Assembly (NCBI GenBank): GCA_903873585.1
Contig: CAIQOV010000003.1
Location: 1-64,000, forward strand
Origin: an uncultured Rhodobacterales bacterium
Lineage (GTDB): Bacteria; Pseudomonadota; Alphaproteobacteria; Rhodobacterales; Rhodobacteraceae
Direction of reading: 5' to 3'
DNA length: 64,000 nucleotides
Both the position numbers and the translations under genes were made by a program. The number at the start of each line of letters is the position of its first letter. Position 1 is the stretch's first letter. This document shows, one piece after another, positions 10,425 to 19,182 of this stretch. The notes under the pieces are model-generated. The model was not told the origin of the DNA. It saw nothing but the letters and a program-made list of their open reading frames with translations, and searched no databases.

Positions 10425-11786
10425 TCAGGCCTGCAACAGACGTTTCAGCAGTTGCATATCGTCGGAAAGCTGGCTGTCGGTCGTCATCAACTCTTCGATC
10501 TTTTTCACGCCGTGCATGATCGTCGTATGATCCCGCCCACCAAACCGCCGCCCGATCTCTGGCAAACTGCGCGAGGTAAGCTGCTTGGCCAGATACATCG
10601 CCATTTGCCGAGGGCGCGCAATGGTGCGCAACCGCTTCGGCCCGATCATGTCGCTCAGTCGGATGTTGTAATGTTCTGCCACTTTGCGCTGAATTTCTTC
10701 AATCGTCAGCTTGCGGTCTGACGCGCGCAGAATATCGGCCAAGCAATCTTGCGCCAGATCCAGCGTGATTTCGCGCCCCACCAGCGAGGCAAAGGCGAAC
10801 AGGCGGGTCAAAGCGCCTTCCAGCACGCGCACGTTGGTCGTGATGCGGTGGGCCAGAAACTCTAGCACGCCCGAGGCGATTTGCAGGCCGTGGTATTGCG
10901 CGCGGTAATGTTCGGCCTTGGTCTGCAAAATGCCCAACCGCAGTTCGTAATCCGTCGGGTGCAGGTCAACCACCAACCCGCATTGCAGGCGCGATTTGAT
11001 GCGTTCCTCAAGATCTTTGATCTCGCCCGGCGCGCGGTCGGCTGAAATCACGATCTGTTTGTTCTGATCGACCAAGGCGTTGAAGGTGTGGAAGAATTCT
11101 TCTTGGGTCGAATCTTTGCCCGCGATGAATTGCACATCATCGACCATCAGCACATCGACTGACCGGAAGATTTCCTTGAAATCCATGATCTGGCGTTCGC
11201 GCAGGGCCTGCACAAAGCGATACATGAACTGTTCGGCTGACAGATACAGCACGCGCAAATCGGGTTGGCGCAGGGTCAATTCATGGGCGATGGCGTGCAT
11301 CAGGTGGGTTTTACCCAAACCAACGCCGCCATACAAAAACAACGGGTTGAACGTCACAGGCCCGCCTTCGGCCACACGGCGCGCGGCGGCATGGGCCAAT
11401 TCGTTCGGCTTGCCCACCACAAAGGTGTCAAAGGTAAAGCGCGCATCCAAGGGCGCGCCGGGCAGTTCTTCATCGACAGGGCGGGCGGGGCGCGACAGTG
11501 GGCGGGCGAGGGTTTTCTTGACCTCGGCCTTGGGGGTCGGCGCATCGCGGGTCACGGCGAACTCGACACGTTGCACAGACGCGCCCGATTGCTGCAATTC
11601 GCGCAAAATATGGTCGGCAAAATTGCGCGAGACCCAATTGCCAAAGAAAGATGTCGGCACTTCAAATTGCGCCACGCCATTCGACAGGGCCTGCAGCTTC
11701 AAAGGCTCGATCCAAGTCGTGTAATTATTGCGGCCCACACGGGGGACCAACTGTTCACGTACCTGATCCCAAGTCTCTTGCGTCAT
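10425..11786 (-). CDS. dnaA: Chromosomal replication initiator DnaA
   Basis: AAA+ initiator that binds DnaA boxes and opens oriC. Visible features are an N-terminal helicase-interaction domain (TWDQVREQLVPRVGRNNYTTWI), Walker A GGVGLGKTH, Walker B MVDDVQFI, and the C-terminal DnaA signature GRDHTTIMHGVKKI. I chose ATG 11786 because family members start a few residues before W-x-x-V; an ATG at 11831 would add 15 residues. With the later start the length is 453. Neither start has an ideal ribosome site. Upstream lies rpsT, the common Rhodobacterales order. Confidence 0.96.
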   Translation of the reverse strand: MTQETWDQVREQLVPRVGRNNYTTWIEPLKLQALSNGVAQFEVPTSFFGNWVSRNFADHILRELQQSGASVQRVEFAVTRDAPTPKAEVKKTLARPLSRPARPVDEELPGAPLDARFTFDTFVVGKPNELAHAAARRVAEGGPVTFNPLFLYGGVGLGKTHLMHAIAHELTLRQPDLRVLYLSAEQFMYRFVQALRERQIMDFKEIFRSVDVLMVDDVQFIAGKDSTQEEFFHTFNALVDQNKQIVISADRAPGEIKDLEERIKSRLQCGLVVDLHPTDYELRLGILQTKAEHYRAQYHGLQIASGVLEFLAHRITTNVRVLEGALTRLFAFASLVGREITLDLAQDCLADILRASDRKLTIEEIQRKVAEHYNIRLSDMIGPKRLRTIARPRQMAMYLAKQLTSRSLPEIGRRFGGRDHTTIMHGVKKIEELMTTDSQLSDDMQLLKRLLQA

Positions 11787-11831
11787 CTTTTTGTCCAAAG
11801 GCCGTTCCCCGAGCAGATTCGGGAGGCCCAT

Positions 11832-12246
11832 CCATCACTGTTTCACCGCTGGATTCTGAACACCTTAAGGAGGGCCACATACTTCGGAAACCTTACCGAA
11901 GTTATGGCACGCACGAAAATCGCTATAAACGATCAGCAGAATCGGTGCCAACCGTCTTGCAAAATGGCAAAGCTTTGCCTGCCTGTAAGCAGACTAACTA
12001 ACCCACGGATTTTCCACCACTTTCTGTTATTTTATAGCCAAACTGGCAGGTTCGGCATTGCAGAAATGTGGCTTAGAATCCTTTTTGTCCCCCAAGGCGA
12101 CGTGAATCGCTTGATGACATTAGCAATCCCTCAACGGTCAGATCAACCGAACTTCGCGCTTGACACGAAGCTTTGGCAAACGAATCTCTTGGGCTGTGCC
12201 AATCTGCCGCGCAGGGGCAGGCGCGTGCTATTTTAGGCTGGCAAAT
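11832..12246. other. Intergenic region between rpsT and dnaA
   Basis: About 415 bases without a supported gene. It contains the dnaA promoter region, a hairpin ACTTCGG/CCGAAGT near 11881-11902, and an AT-rich tract near 12023-12040. Two nonamers match the DnaA box at only seven of nine positions (TTTTCCACC near 12012 and TGTGGCTTA near 12066). I see no cluster of good DnaA boxes, so I do not call this oriC. Long frames crossing it on the plus strand are shadows of dnaA. Confidence 0.6.
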
Positions 12247-12277
12247 GCAAAAAGCGCACTCTTTTCAGAGCGCGCTT
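12247..12277 (-). terminator. rpsT terminator
   Basis: On the minus strand AAGCGCGCTCT pairs with AGAGTGCGCTT (one G-T pair) around a short GAAA-type loop, followed by a T run. It sits about 25 bases behind the rpsT stop. Confidence 0.75.
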
Positions 12278-12302
12278 CGGCATGGTCTTTCAAGCAACTG
12301 TC

Positions 12303-12581
12303 TTAGACAGCAGCCGCAGCACCCAGCGTTTTCACGCGGTGGTTCAAGCGCGAGATTTTGCGCGCAACGGTGTTCTTATGCAGAACGCCTTTGCTGACGC
12401 CGCGCATGATTTCGGGCTGTGCGGCCTTCAATGCAGCGGCTGCCGCATCTTGGCTGCCAGAGGCCAAAGCCTCTTCTACTTTGCGCAAGAAGGTGCGGAT
12501 CCGCGAGCGGCGCGCCTTGTTCACGTCTTGGCGAGCCTCGGATTGGCGGGCGCGCTTCTTGGACTGGGCGGTGTTTGCCAT
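12303..12581 (-). CDS. rpsT: 30S ribosomal protein S20
   Basis: Small-subunit ribosomal protein that binds 16S rRNA early in assembly. The 92 residues are basic and alanine-rich: [13 protein letters not shown] at the start, [17 protein letters not shown] near the end. Both are family hallmarks. It is monocistronic here, upstream of dnaA on the same strand, with its own terminator. Confidence 0.97.
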   Translation of the reverse strand: MANTAQSKKRARQSEARQDVNKARRSRIRTFLRKVEEALASGSQDAAAAALKAAQPEIMRGVSKGVLHKNTVARKISRLNHRVKTLGAAAAV

Positions 12582-12664
12582 ATCTTTTTCGGTGTCCGTT
12601 TGGGTCTATCTGATCTGAGGTTGGGGCTATAGTCCGCGTCTGGCGCGCCGTCAACGGGCATTCG

Positions 12665-13435
12665 TCATTTGTCTGTAAACTTGGGCGGGCGTTTTTCCAA
12701 AAATGCCTGCATTCCTTCGGTTTGATCGTCGGTGGCAAAGGCCGCATGAAAGGCGCGGCGTTCAAACAGCAGGCCTTCGGCCAGCGGCACTTCCAAAGCG
12801 CGGTTGACCGATTCTTTCGCGGCCCGCAGGGCTAACAGCGATTTCCCGGCAATCACCGTGGCGGTTTTGATCGCTTCGGCCACCAGATCGGCCATGGGAA
12901 TGATCCGCGCCACAAGACCCGCGCGCTCTGCTTCAACCGCGTCCATCATGCGCCCTGTCAGGTGCATTTCCATCGACTTTGATTTGCCAATCAGCCGAGT
13001 CATCCGCTGCGTGCCGCCCATGCCCGCCAAAATGCCTAGGTTAATCTCGGGCTGGCCGAATCGGGCGGTGTCTGACGCAAGGATGAAATCGCACAGCATC
13101 GCCAGTTCACAGCCCCCCCCCAAGCAATAGCCCGACACAGCGGCGATGATCGGTTTGCGGATGCGCGCGATGGCTTGGGCGGCGGGGCCGTACAGGTCAG
13201 CCGTGGCGACATCGGCATAAGACATCTGCACCATTTCCTTCACATCAGCCCCCGCCGCAAAGGCTTTGTCTGATCCGGTGATCACGATGCAGCGCACCGA
13301 TGGGTCGGCGTCGGCTTGGGTCAGCGCCTGCGTCAACTCGGCCATCATAAGCTGGTTCAGGGCATTCAGCGCCTCTGGCCGGTTCAGGCGAACAAGCAGC
13401 ACGGGGCCGTGGGGGTCTAGGATCAGGGTTTGCAT
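12665..13435 (-). CDS. Enoyl-CoA hydratase/isomerase family protein
   Basis: Crotonase-fold enzyme, probably hydrating trans-2-enoyl-CoA in fatty acid beta-oxidation. At 256 residues it is close to short-chain enoyl-CoA hydratase. Features include LNRPEALNALN at residues 15-25, the oxyanion-hole segment AFAAGADVKEM, the second oxyanion motif near GYCLGGGCELAMLCD with the catalytic glutamate region, and the C-terminal EGMQAFLEKRPPKF. The frame is open 62 codons further upstream into mutM, but the ATG at 13435 with a GGTGA site is the expected N-terminus. It begins four bases after mutM ends. Confidence 0.93.
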   Translation of the reverse strand: MQTLILDPHGPVLLVRLNRPEALNALNQLMMAELTQALTQADADPSVRCIVITGSDKAFAAGADVKEMVQMSYADVATADLYGPAAQAIARIRKPIIAAVSGYCLGGGCELAMLCDFILASDTARFGQPEINLGILAGMGGTQRMTRLIGKSKSMEMHLTGRMMDAVEAERAGLVARIIPMADLVAEAIKTATVIAGKSLLALRAAKESVNRALEVPLAEGLLFERRAFHAAFATDDQTEGMQAFLEKRPPKFTDK

Positions 13436-13439
13436 CGGG

Positions 13440-14285
13440 TCACCTTTGGCAAGACGGGCAATAAAACGACGATCGCCCCGCTTGCACAAGCCGCACAATC
13501 GGCGTGGCGCAGGCAAGGCAGGGCTGACCTTCGCGGTCATAAACGCGGAAGGTGTGTTGAAAATAGCCCAACTCGCCATCGGCTTGCCGATAATCGCGCA
13601 GGCTAGACCCGCCTGCTTCAATCGCTTCGGTCAAAACGGTGCGGATCAGCGGCACTAAAGACGCAGCCTGACGGGCCGTCAACTCGCCCGCCAAACGGGT
13701 GGGCGCAATGCCTGCGCGGTGCAGCACCTCGCAGACATAGATATTCCCAAGGCCAGAGACGACCTTTTGATCAAGCAGCGCCGATTTGATCGGCGTGGCG
13801 CGGTTTTCCAAGCGGTGGGCAAGGTAAGCCTCGTTAAAGCCATTCCCCAAGGGCTCTGGCCCCAGATCGGCCAGCAGCTTGTGCGATTGCCAGCGGGCGG
13901 TGGGCATCAGGTCCATCGCGCCAAAGCGGCGCGGGTCGTTAAAGGTCACGCGCGCGCCTGATTCCATCGTCAGCACCACATGGTCGTGCTTTTCTGGCGC
14001 GGGATGGTCGTGGTGAAACTGGCCAAGCTGCGCGCCAGAAATCAGCATCCGGCCGGACATACCAAGGTGGATAAGCAACGTCTCGCCCGATGACAGGTCT
14101 GCCAGAATATACTTCGACCGCCGCCGCAGGGTTTGCACCACCTGCCCCGTCAACCGCGCCGCCATATTTTGCGGCAAAGCAAAGCGCAGATCCAGCCGGT
14201 TGACCTGCGCTTGGTCAATCCTTTGGCCTTCCATCACGGGCAACAGCCCACGGCGCACAGTTTCCACTTCGGGCAGTTCGGGCAT
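13440..14285 (-). CDS. mutM: Formamidopyrimidine-DNA glycosylase
   Basis: Base-excision repair enzyme that removes 8-oxoguanine and nicks the strand. Cleavage of Met1 must expose Pro2, so the start is the ATG at 14285 giving MPELPEVET; the longer frame is not used. Glu3 and a conserved lysine in [11 protein letters not shown] are present. The C-terminal zinc finger has four cysteines (CLAC, then CPSC at the end). Length is 281. It leads a two-gene operon with the enoyl-CoA hydratase and is divergent from ubiE. Confidence 0.97.
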   Translation of the reverse strand: MPELPEVETVRRGLLPVMEGQRIDQAQVNRLDLRFALPQNMAARLTGQVVQTLRRRSKYILADLSSGETLLIHLGMSGRMLISGAQLGQFHHDHPAPEKHDHVVLTMESGARVTFNDPRRFGAMDLMPTARWQSHKLLADLGPEPLGNGFNEAYLAHRLENRATPIKSALLDQKVVSGLGNIYVCEVLHRAGIAPTRLAGELTARQAASLVPLIRTVLTEAIEAGGSSLRDYRQADGELGYFQHTFRVYDREGQPCLACATPIVRLVQAGRSSFYCPSCQR

Positions 14286-14358
14286 CTGGTTCCTAAAGGT
14301 TGAGGCGCTGGCCCACACCGCCTATAAGGTCGATGACGCCAAGGAAGGGCAAGCCCCG

Positions 14359-15105
14359 ATGAACGAACACTCCACCACCCATTTCGGCTACCAAACCGTA
14401 AATGAGGATGAAAAGGCCGGCATGGTCCACGGGGTCTTTACCCGTGTTGCCAGCAAATATGACATCATGAACGACCTGATGTCAGCCGGTATTCACCGCC
14501 TGTGGAAAGAGGCGATGATGGATTGGCTAAACCCCCGCCCCGGCCAGCGCCTGCTGGATGTGGCGGGTGGCACGGGCGATGTGGCCTTTCGCTTCCTAGG
14601 CCGCGCACCGGGTTCGGTGGCAACCGTGCTAGATATGACCGAATCCATGCTGATCGAAGGCCGCAAACGGGCCGAGGCGGAACGCCTGTCAGACCGCCTT
14701 GATTGGATCGTGGGCGATGCCATGGCCCTGCCCTTTGCCGACAACAGCTTTGACACCTACACAATCAGCTTTGGCATCCGAAACGTGGTGCGCGTGCAAG
14801 ACGCTTTGAGCGAGGCATTTCGCGTGCTGCGCCCCGGTGGGCGGCTGATGGTGCTAGAATTCTCGCAGATCCCGAACGAGATGTTGCAAAAAGCCTACGA
14901 TCTTTATTCCTTCAACGTCATCCCGCCCTTGGGCAAACTGGTGACAGGGGATCGTGACAGCTACCAGTATCTGGTCGAATCGATCCGCAAATTCCCCGAG
15001 CAAGAGGTGTTCGCCGGAATGATCCGCAAAGCGGGCTTTGCGCAGGTGAAATACCGCAACCTGACAATGGGTGTCGCCGCCTTGCATTCGGGCTGGAAGG
15101 TCTGA
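14359..15105 (+). CDS. ubiE: Ubiquinone/menaquinone C-methyltransferase UbiE
   Basis: SAM-dependent methyltransferase adding the C5 methyl group in ubiquinone synthesis. The ATG at 14359 gives [14 protein letters not shown] and 248 residues, the family norm. Motif I is [15 protein letters not shown]. The UbiE signature regions [17 protein letters not shown] and ISFGIRNV are present, and the protein ends [15 protein letters not shown]. Its stop overlaps the start of ubiB by one base (TGATG). Confidence 0.97.
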   Translation: MNEHSTTHFGYQTVNEDEKAGMVHGVFTRVASKYDIMNDLMSAGIHRLWKEAMMDWLNPRPGQRLLDVAGGTGDVAFRFLGRAPGSVATVLDMTESMLIEGRKRAEAERLSDRLDWIVGDAMALPFADNSFDTYTISFGIRNVVRVQDALSEAFRVLRPGGRLMVLEFSQIPNEMLQKAYDLYSFNVIPPLGKLVTGDRDSYQYLVESIRKFPEQEVFAGMIRKAGFAQVKYRNLTMGVAALHSGWKV

Positions 15106-16637
15106 TGCGGGGACCGCACAATCTTTGGCGGCTTATTCGCACAGGGGCCACCTTTGAACGCACCGGTGCCATTCGCGTTATTCTGGAAGGCTTCGGCGCG
15201 CCTTTGTCCGTGCGTATTCTGGCGCGCACGCTGGCTTGGCCCTTCACTTGGCTTGGCCTGCGCGGCGACCCTGCCCTGCCGCCTGTGACCCGCGCGCTAA
15301 CCGCACTTGGGCCGTCTTACATCAAGTTCGGCCAAATCCTGTCGACCCGCCCCGATATTGTGGGCGACAAGATGGCGTTGCAGCTGAAATACCTGCAAGA
15401 CCAATTGCCGCCCTTTTCGACCGATCTGGCCAAGGCGATGGTCGAAGCCGATCTGGGCCAAAGCGTTGAGTCGGTCTTTGCCGAATTTTCCGAACCCGTC
15501 GCCGCCGCCTCTATCGCGCAAGTGCACAAAGCGCGGCTGGTCCATGATGACCGCGCCGTGGCCGTCAAAGTGCTGCGGCCGGGCATTGAACGCGCCTTTC
15601 GCAAAGACATCGACGCCTTTTATCTGGCGGCAGGCACGCTTGAACTGCTGCTGCCGTCAACCCGCCGCCTGCGCCCGCTTGAGGTGATCCGCCATTTCGA
15701 AGGCGTGGTGATGGGAGAGTTGGACCTGCGGCTGGAAAGTGCGTCAGCGTCAGAATTTCGCGCCAACACGGCCAAGGATGCGGGTTTTCAGGTGCCCCAA
15801 CCCGTGTGGCGGCTGTCGGGCCGATCTGTGATGACGATGGATTGGGCCGAAGGGATCAACCTGTCAGATAATGTCGCCTTGGATGCCGCAGGCCATGACC
15901 GCGTCAAGCTGGGCAACCGCGTGCTGCACCTGTTCCTAAGCCACGCGCTGCGTGACGGCTTTTTTCACGGCGATATGCACCAAGGCAATCTAAAGGTCGC
16001 CGCCAACGGCGATATCATCGCCTATGACTTTGGCATTATGGGCCGAATTGATGCCTATACCCGCAAAGTCTATGCCGAAATTCTGATGGGCTTCATTCAA
16101 CGCAACTACCGCCGTGTGGCGGAGGTGCATTTTGAAGCAGGCTATGTGCCCGCCGACCGCGATGTTGAAGCCTTTGCCTCCGCCCTGCGCGCGGTGGGTG
16201 AACCGATCTTCGGGATGGAGGCGAACCGCATCTCGATGGCCAAGCTGTTGGCCTATCTGTTCGAAGTGACCGAACGCTTCGGCATGCAAACCCGCACCGA
16301 ACTGATCTTGCTGCAACGCACCATGGTTGTGGTCGAGGGCGTGGCCCGCAGTTTGGATGACAATATCAACATCTGGGAAGTCGCCCGCCCCGTGGTGGAA
16401 AGCTACATCCGCAGCCATGTGGGGCCCGTGGCGTTGATTCGCGATTTGGTCAGCACCGTGGAAGTGCTGGCCCGCTTTGGCCCCAGATTGCCACGACTGG
16501 TGGAAGATTTGTTGATCGCCCAAGCCGAAGGCCCCAAGCCCCCGCCCAAACGCCGCGCTGTGCCGCTGGGATGGGCAACACTGGTCGCTGCGGCCTTGCT
16601 GGCGGCAGGGGTCTGGGCAGGCTTTACGCTGCGCTAA
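15105..16637 (+). CDS. ubiB: Ubiquinone biosynthesis kinase-like protein UbiB
   Basis: ABC1/ADCK-family atypical kinase/ATPase needed for aerobic ubiquinone synthesis. The 510 residues include the KxGQ motif (SYIKFGQILSTRPDI) near residues 68-80, a VAVKVLRPG segment, the HGDMHQGNLKV catalytic-loop region and the DFGIMG motif. A C-terminal hydrophobic stretch (WATLVAAALLAAGVWAGF) is the expected membrane anchor. It is translationally coupled to ubiE. Confidence 0.96.
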   Translation: MRGPHNLWRLIRTGATFERTGAIRVILEGFGAPLSVRILARTLAWPFTWLGLRGDPALPPVTRALTALGPSYIKFGQILSTRPDIVGDKMALQLKYLQDQLPPFSTDLAKAMVEADLGQSVESVFAEFSEPVAAASIAQVHKARLVHDDRAVAVKVLRPGIERAFRKDIDAFYLAAGTLELLLPSTRRLRPLEVIRHFEGVVMGELDLRLESASASEFRANTAKDAGFQVPQPVWRLSGRSVMTMDWAEGINLSDNVALDAAGHDRVKLGNRVLHLFLSHALRDGFFHGDMHQGNLKVAANGDIIAYDFGIMGRIDAYTRKVYAEILMGFIQRNYRRVAEVHFEAGYVPADRDVEAFASALRAVGEPIFGMEANRISMAKLLAYLFEVTERFGMQTRTELILLQRTMVVVEGVARSLDDNINIWEVARPVVESYIRSHVGPVALIRDLVSTVEVLARFGPRLPRLVEDLLIAQAEGPKPPPKRRAVPLGWATLVAAALLAAGVWAGFTLR

Positions 16638-16646
16638 ACGCAGGAC

Positions 16647-17111
16647 TTAGGCTGCTTGCACTGTGCGCGCCTCGGTCAAAATCGCGTGCAGTTTGGCCGG
16701 ATCAGTGTTGGCGCGCAGCTTGGCGCAAACGCCCGGATCGCGCATGGTGCGCGATACCAGCGCAAGGGCCTTAAGATGCTCAACACCCGATTCCTTGGGC
16801 GCAAACAACCCAAAGATCAGATCAACCGGCTGACGGTCAACCGAATCATAATCCAGCGGCTTTTCCATCCGCAAAAACACCGCCACGATCCGATCCAGAT
16901 CATCTAGCCGCGCATGGGGCAAAGCAATGCCATGCCCCACGCCCGTGGCCCCAAGGCTTTCGCGTTCTTGCAAGCCGTCTGTCGCGACCGAAGCGTTCAG
17001 CCCATAGGCTTGCGCGGCGATTTCGCCCAGTTCCTGAAACAGGCGCTTCTTTCCCGTCAACTGGCCAATAAAGCGCACAGCCCCCGGCATGAGCAGTTTC
17101 GAAAGTTCCAT
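16647..17111 (-). CDS. ptsN: PTS IIA-like nitrogen regulatory protein PtsN
   Basis: EIIA-Ntr domain protein, 154 residues, the terminal phosphoacceptor of the nitrogen phosphotransferase branch. The phosphorylated histidine is His66 in GHGIALPHARLD. The protein is cytoplasmic and regulatory; potassium, nitrogen and phosphate responses are its known targets in proteobacteria. It ends the lpt-hpf-ptsN run, 39 bases after hpf. Confidence 0.93.
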   Translation of the reverse strand: MELSKLLMPGAVRFIGQLTGKKRLFQELGEIAAQAYGLNASVATDGLQERESLGATGVGHGIALPHARLDDLDRIVAVFLRMEKPLDYDSVDRQPVDLIFGLFAPKESGVEHLKALALVSRTMRDPGVCAKLRANTDPAKLHAILTEARTVQAA

Positions 17112-17150
17112 TGGCCTTATTTACCTGCTTATTCCGGCCTGAGCCGAGGA

Positions 17151-17726
17151 TTACTTGTCATTCGTTGGGTCAATCCAGCCAATGTTGGCATCGTCACGCA
17201 CATAAACCACGTTGACCCCACCATGGCCCAAATTGCGGAACACCAGAAACTTTTGCCCGCTCAGTTCCAGTTGCATCACAGCCTCGCCCACGGTCAGGGC
17301 CGGGATTTTCGCTTCCATCTCGGCAATGATAACATGGGAAACGGGGGTTGTGTCTGTATCTTCCGGTTCTTGCGTCGGAGCGAGGATATAAGACGCCCCC
17401 AGCCCATATTCAACAGGCTCTGTCCGATGGGAGTGGTGGTTGCGCAGGCGGCGCTTGTAGCGGCGCAACTGCTTGTCCATTTTTTCGCGGCACGCTTCAA
17501 AAGCCGCATAGATTTCGGCGGCATGGCCCTTGGCATGAGCGTTCAGACCGGTCGACAGGTGAATAACCACCTCGCAGACGTGTTCATGGCCGGATTTTGA
17601 AAAGGTGATCGACGCATCCGTGGGCCGTTGGGCGTATTTTTCCACAATCTCGCCCAGTTCCGATTTCACATGGGTTTGCAGTGCTTCGCCGATGTCGATG
17701 TGCTTGCCGGTGATTTGGTAGCGCAT
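17151..17726 (-). CDS. hpf: Ribosome hibernation promoting factor, long form
   Basis: Binds the decoding region of idle 30S subunits and promotes 100S ribosome dimers. The 191-residue length identifies the long form: an N-terminal S30AE domain (MRYQITGKHIDIGEALQTHV) of about 100 residues, a linker, and a C-terminal dimerisation domain (MQLELSGQKFLVFRN, then NVVYVRDDANIGWIDP). A GGAGG site lies just upstream. In many proteobacteria rpoN lies between lptB and hpf; here it is absent and a 206-base gap with its own promoter candidate stands instead. Confidence 0.95.
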   Translation of the reverse strand: MRYQITGKHIDIGEALQTHVKSELGEIVEKYAQRPTDASITFSKSGHEHVCEVVIHLSTGLNAHAKGHAAEIYAAFEACREKMDKQLRRYKRRLRNHHSHRTEPVEYGLGASYILAPTQEPEDTDTTPVSHVIIAEMEAKIPALTVGEAVMQLELSGQKFLVFRNLGHGGVNVVYVRDDANIGWIDPTNDK

Positions 17727-17755
17727 GGATGCCTCCTAAGCATGAAGATGCCGAC

Positions 17756-17769
17756 GGATCATGTGATCC
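17756..17769. repeat. Palindrome in the hpf leader
   Basis: GGATCATGTGATCC has six-base arms around two bases, within the 5' leader of hpf. A GCCCC/GGGGC stem lies nearby at 17825-17839. Either could be an operator or an RNA hairpin; function unknown. Confidence 0.4.
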
Positions 17770-17880
17770 GGCGGATGGGAGCCTTTTTTCTTGGGTTTTC
17801 AGCGCACTTACACCCAGTGGCGGTGCCCCGCTGAGGGGCCGCATGGCATAGGCAAGGCAGGGTCACTCTTGCGCGCATTC

Positions 17881-17914
17881 TTTATATTTGGGGATGTCGG
17901 GGGGCACTTGTCAA
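17881..17914 (-). promoter_or_regulatory. Candidate hpf promoter
   Basis: On the minus strand a perfect TTGACA (17914-17909) is followed after 19 bases by AAATAT, or after 22 by TATAAA. Spacing is longer than ideal for the housekeeping factor. A heat-shock-factor promoter is possible but not shown. Confidence 0.35.
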
Positions 17915-17932
17915 CGGGCCTGAGTGGCCGTT

Positions 17933-18685
17933 TTAGCCGATCTTGAAATTCTCGCCCAGATAAACCCGCCGAACCATCTCATCGCGCACGATTTCGTCGG
18001 CGGTGCCGGTCATCAACACCTTGCCGTCGTGCAAAATATAGGCGCGATCAACGATATCCAGCGTTTCGCGCACGTTATGGTCGGTGATCAGCACACCAAT
18101 GCCGCGCGATCTAAGATCTTGGACCAAGTGGCGAATTTCCGCCACAGCGATGGGGTCAACGCCTGCAAAGGGTTCGTCCAGCAGCAGGTACAGCGGGTTG
18201 GCCGCCAGACAGCGGGCAATCTCGACCCGCCGCCGTTCGCCGCCCGACAGGGCAAGGGCAGGGGCTGCACGAATGTGGGTGATTGAAAATTCTGACAGCA
18301 GCTCTTCCAGCCGCTCGCGCCGCTTGTGCCGGTCAGGTTCGGCAATTTCCAGCACGGCAAGGATGTTGTCTTCGACACTTAGGCCACGAAAGATTGACAT
18401 TTCTTGCGGCAGATAGCCAATCCCCAACCGCGCGCGGCGATACATCGGCAGGGCCGTGACATCGCGCCCGTCAATCAGAACCTGCCCCGCCTCGGGCGTG
18501 ATCAGGCCGGCGATGGCGTAAAACGTTGTGGTCTTACCGCAGCCGTTGGGGCCAAGCAGCGCCACAACCTCACCCCGACCAAGGGTCAGCGACACATCGC
18601 GGATCACCAGACGCTTTTTATAGCTTTTGCGCAGATTTATAACCTGCAAGCCACCCGCCCCTTCAACGATTACACCCTGTGCCAT
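17933..18685 (-). CDS. lptB: LPS export ABC transporter ATPase LptB
   Basis: Cytoplasmic ATPase of the LptB2FGC machine that extracts lipopolysaccharide from the inner membrane. Walker A is GPNGCGKTT, the signature LSGGERRRVEIAR, Walker B LYLLLDEPFAGVDP, and the switch histidine occurs in LITDHNVRETL. Length is 250. Its start overlaps the lptA stop by one base. The order lptC-lptA-lptB confirms the assignment over other ABC ATPases. Confidence 0.97.
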   Translation of the reverse strand: MAQGVIVEGAGGLQVINLRKSYKKRLVIRDVSLTLGRGEVVALLGPNGCGKTTTFYAIAGLITPEAGQVLIDGRDVTALPMYRRARLGIGYLPQEMSIFRGLSVEDNILAVLEIAEPDRHKRRERLEELLSEFSITHIRAAPALALSGGERRRVEIARCLAANPLYLLLDEPFAGVDPIAVAEIRHLVQDLRSRGIGVLITDHNVRETLDIVDRAYILHDGKVLMTGTADEIVRDEMVRRVYLGENFKIG

Positions 18686-19182
18686 CAGTTTTTCTTTGGT
18701 TGGGCGGGGGTGAAGGTGGTGGTCACGCGCCCTTCCATCGTGCCAAGGCCGGTTTTCAGGCTGATCGTCAACGTCTGCCCCGCAATAGCAGAACTGCCCT
18801 GCGTCAGCAAAACATCGCCCTGCAAAATCAAAATGCCGGTTTCAGGGGCGTAATCGGCGCTCTGGGCCGAGGCCGCCTCGCCCCCCGCCACCATCTTCAC
18901 ATCACCCTTGGCCAGCATCCGCGCGATGCTTTTTTGATCTTTGGCATATTCGACCTGCACGCTGGCCGCTTGCAGCGTCATAGCCCCCTGCGTCACCACG
19001 ACATGGCCGGTAAAAACCGCCGTCCCATCGGCCTGACTGACCGAAAGCTGATCAGCGCTCACTTGCACCGGCAAGGTGGTGTCAGTTTTCAATCCGGCAA
19101 AGGCAATATCAGTGCCCGCAGCCCCCGCAGCAAAGGGGGCCGTTATCAGGGCAGCGGCAAGAAGCCATGCTTTGAACATCAC
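18685..19182 (-). CDS. lptA: LPS transport periplasmic protein LptA
   Basis: OstA-like protein that forms the periplasmic beta-jellyroll bridge for lipopolysaccharide. The 165-residue product has a signal peptide (MMFKAWLLAAALITAPFAAGA) and an LptA-type body with TAVFTGHVVVTQGAMTLQA and VQVEYAKD. It overlaps lptC by four bases and lptB by one, so the three are co-translated. Confidence 0.93.
   Translation of the reverse strand: MMFKAWLLAAALITAPFAAGAAGTDIAFAGLKTDTTLPVQVSADQLSVSQADGTAVFTGHVVVTQGAMTLQAASVQVEYAKDQKSIARMLAKGDVKMVAGGEAASAQSADYAPETGILILQGDVLLTQGSSAIAGQTLTISLKTGLGTMEGRVTTTFTPAQPKKN

Noticed and set aside
11265-12236. 323-residue plus-strand frame opposite dnaA
   Set aside because: Its first half is the shadow of dnaA in a GC-rich genome; the remainder crosses the intergenic region without family likeness.
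11832-12246. Chromosomal origin
   Set aside because: No cluster of good DnaA boxes; only two seven-of-nine matches, as expected by chance.
13436-13621. 62-codon N-terminal extension of the enoyl-CoA hydratase
   Set aside because: It overlaps mutM out of frame; the ATG at 13435 has a ribosome site and gives the family's normal start.
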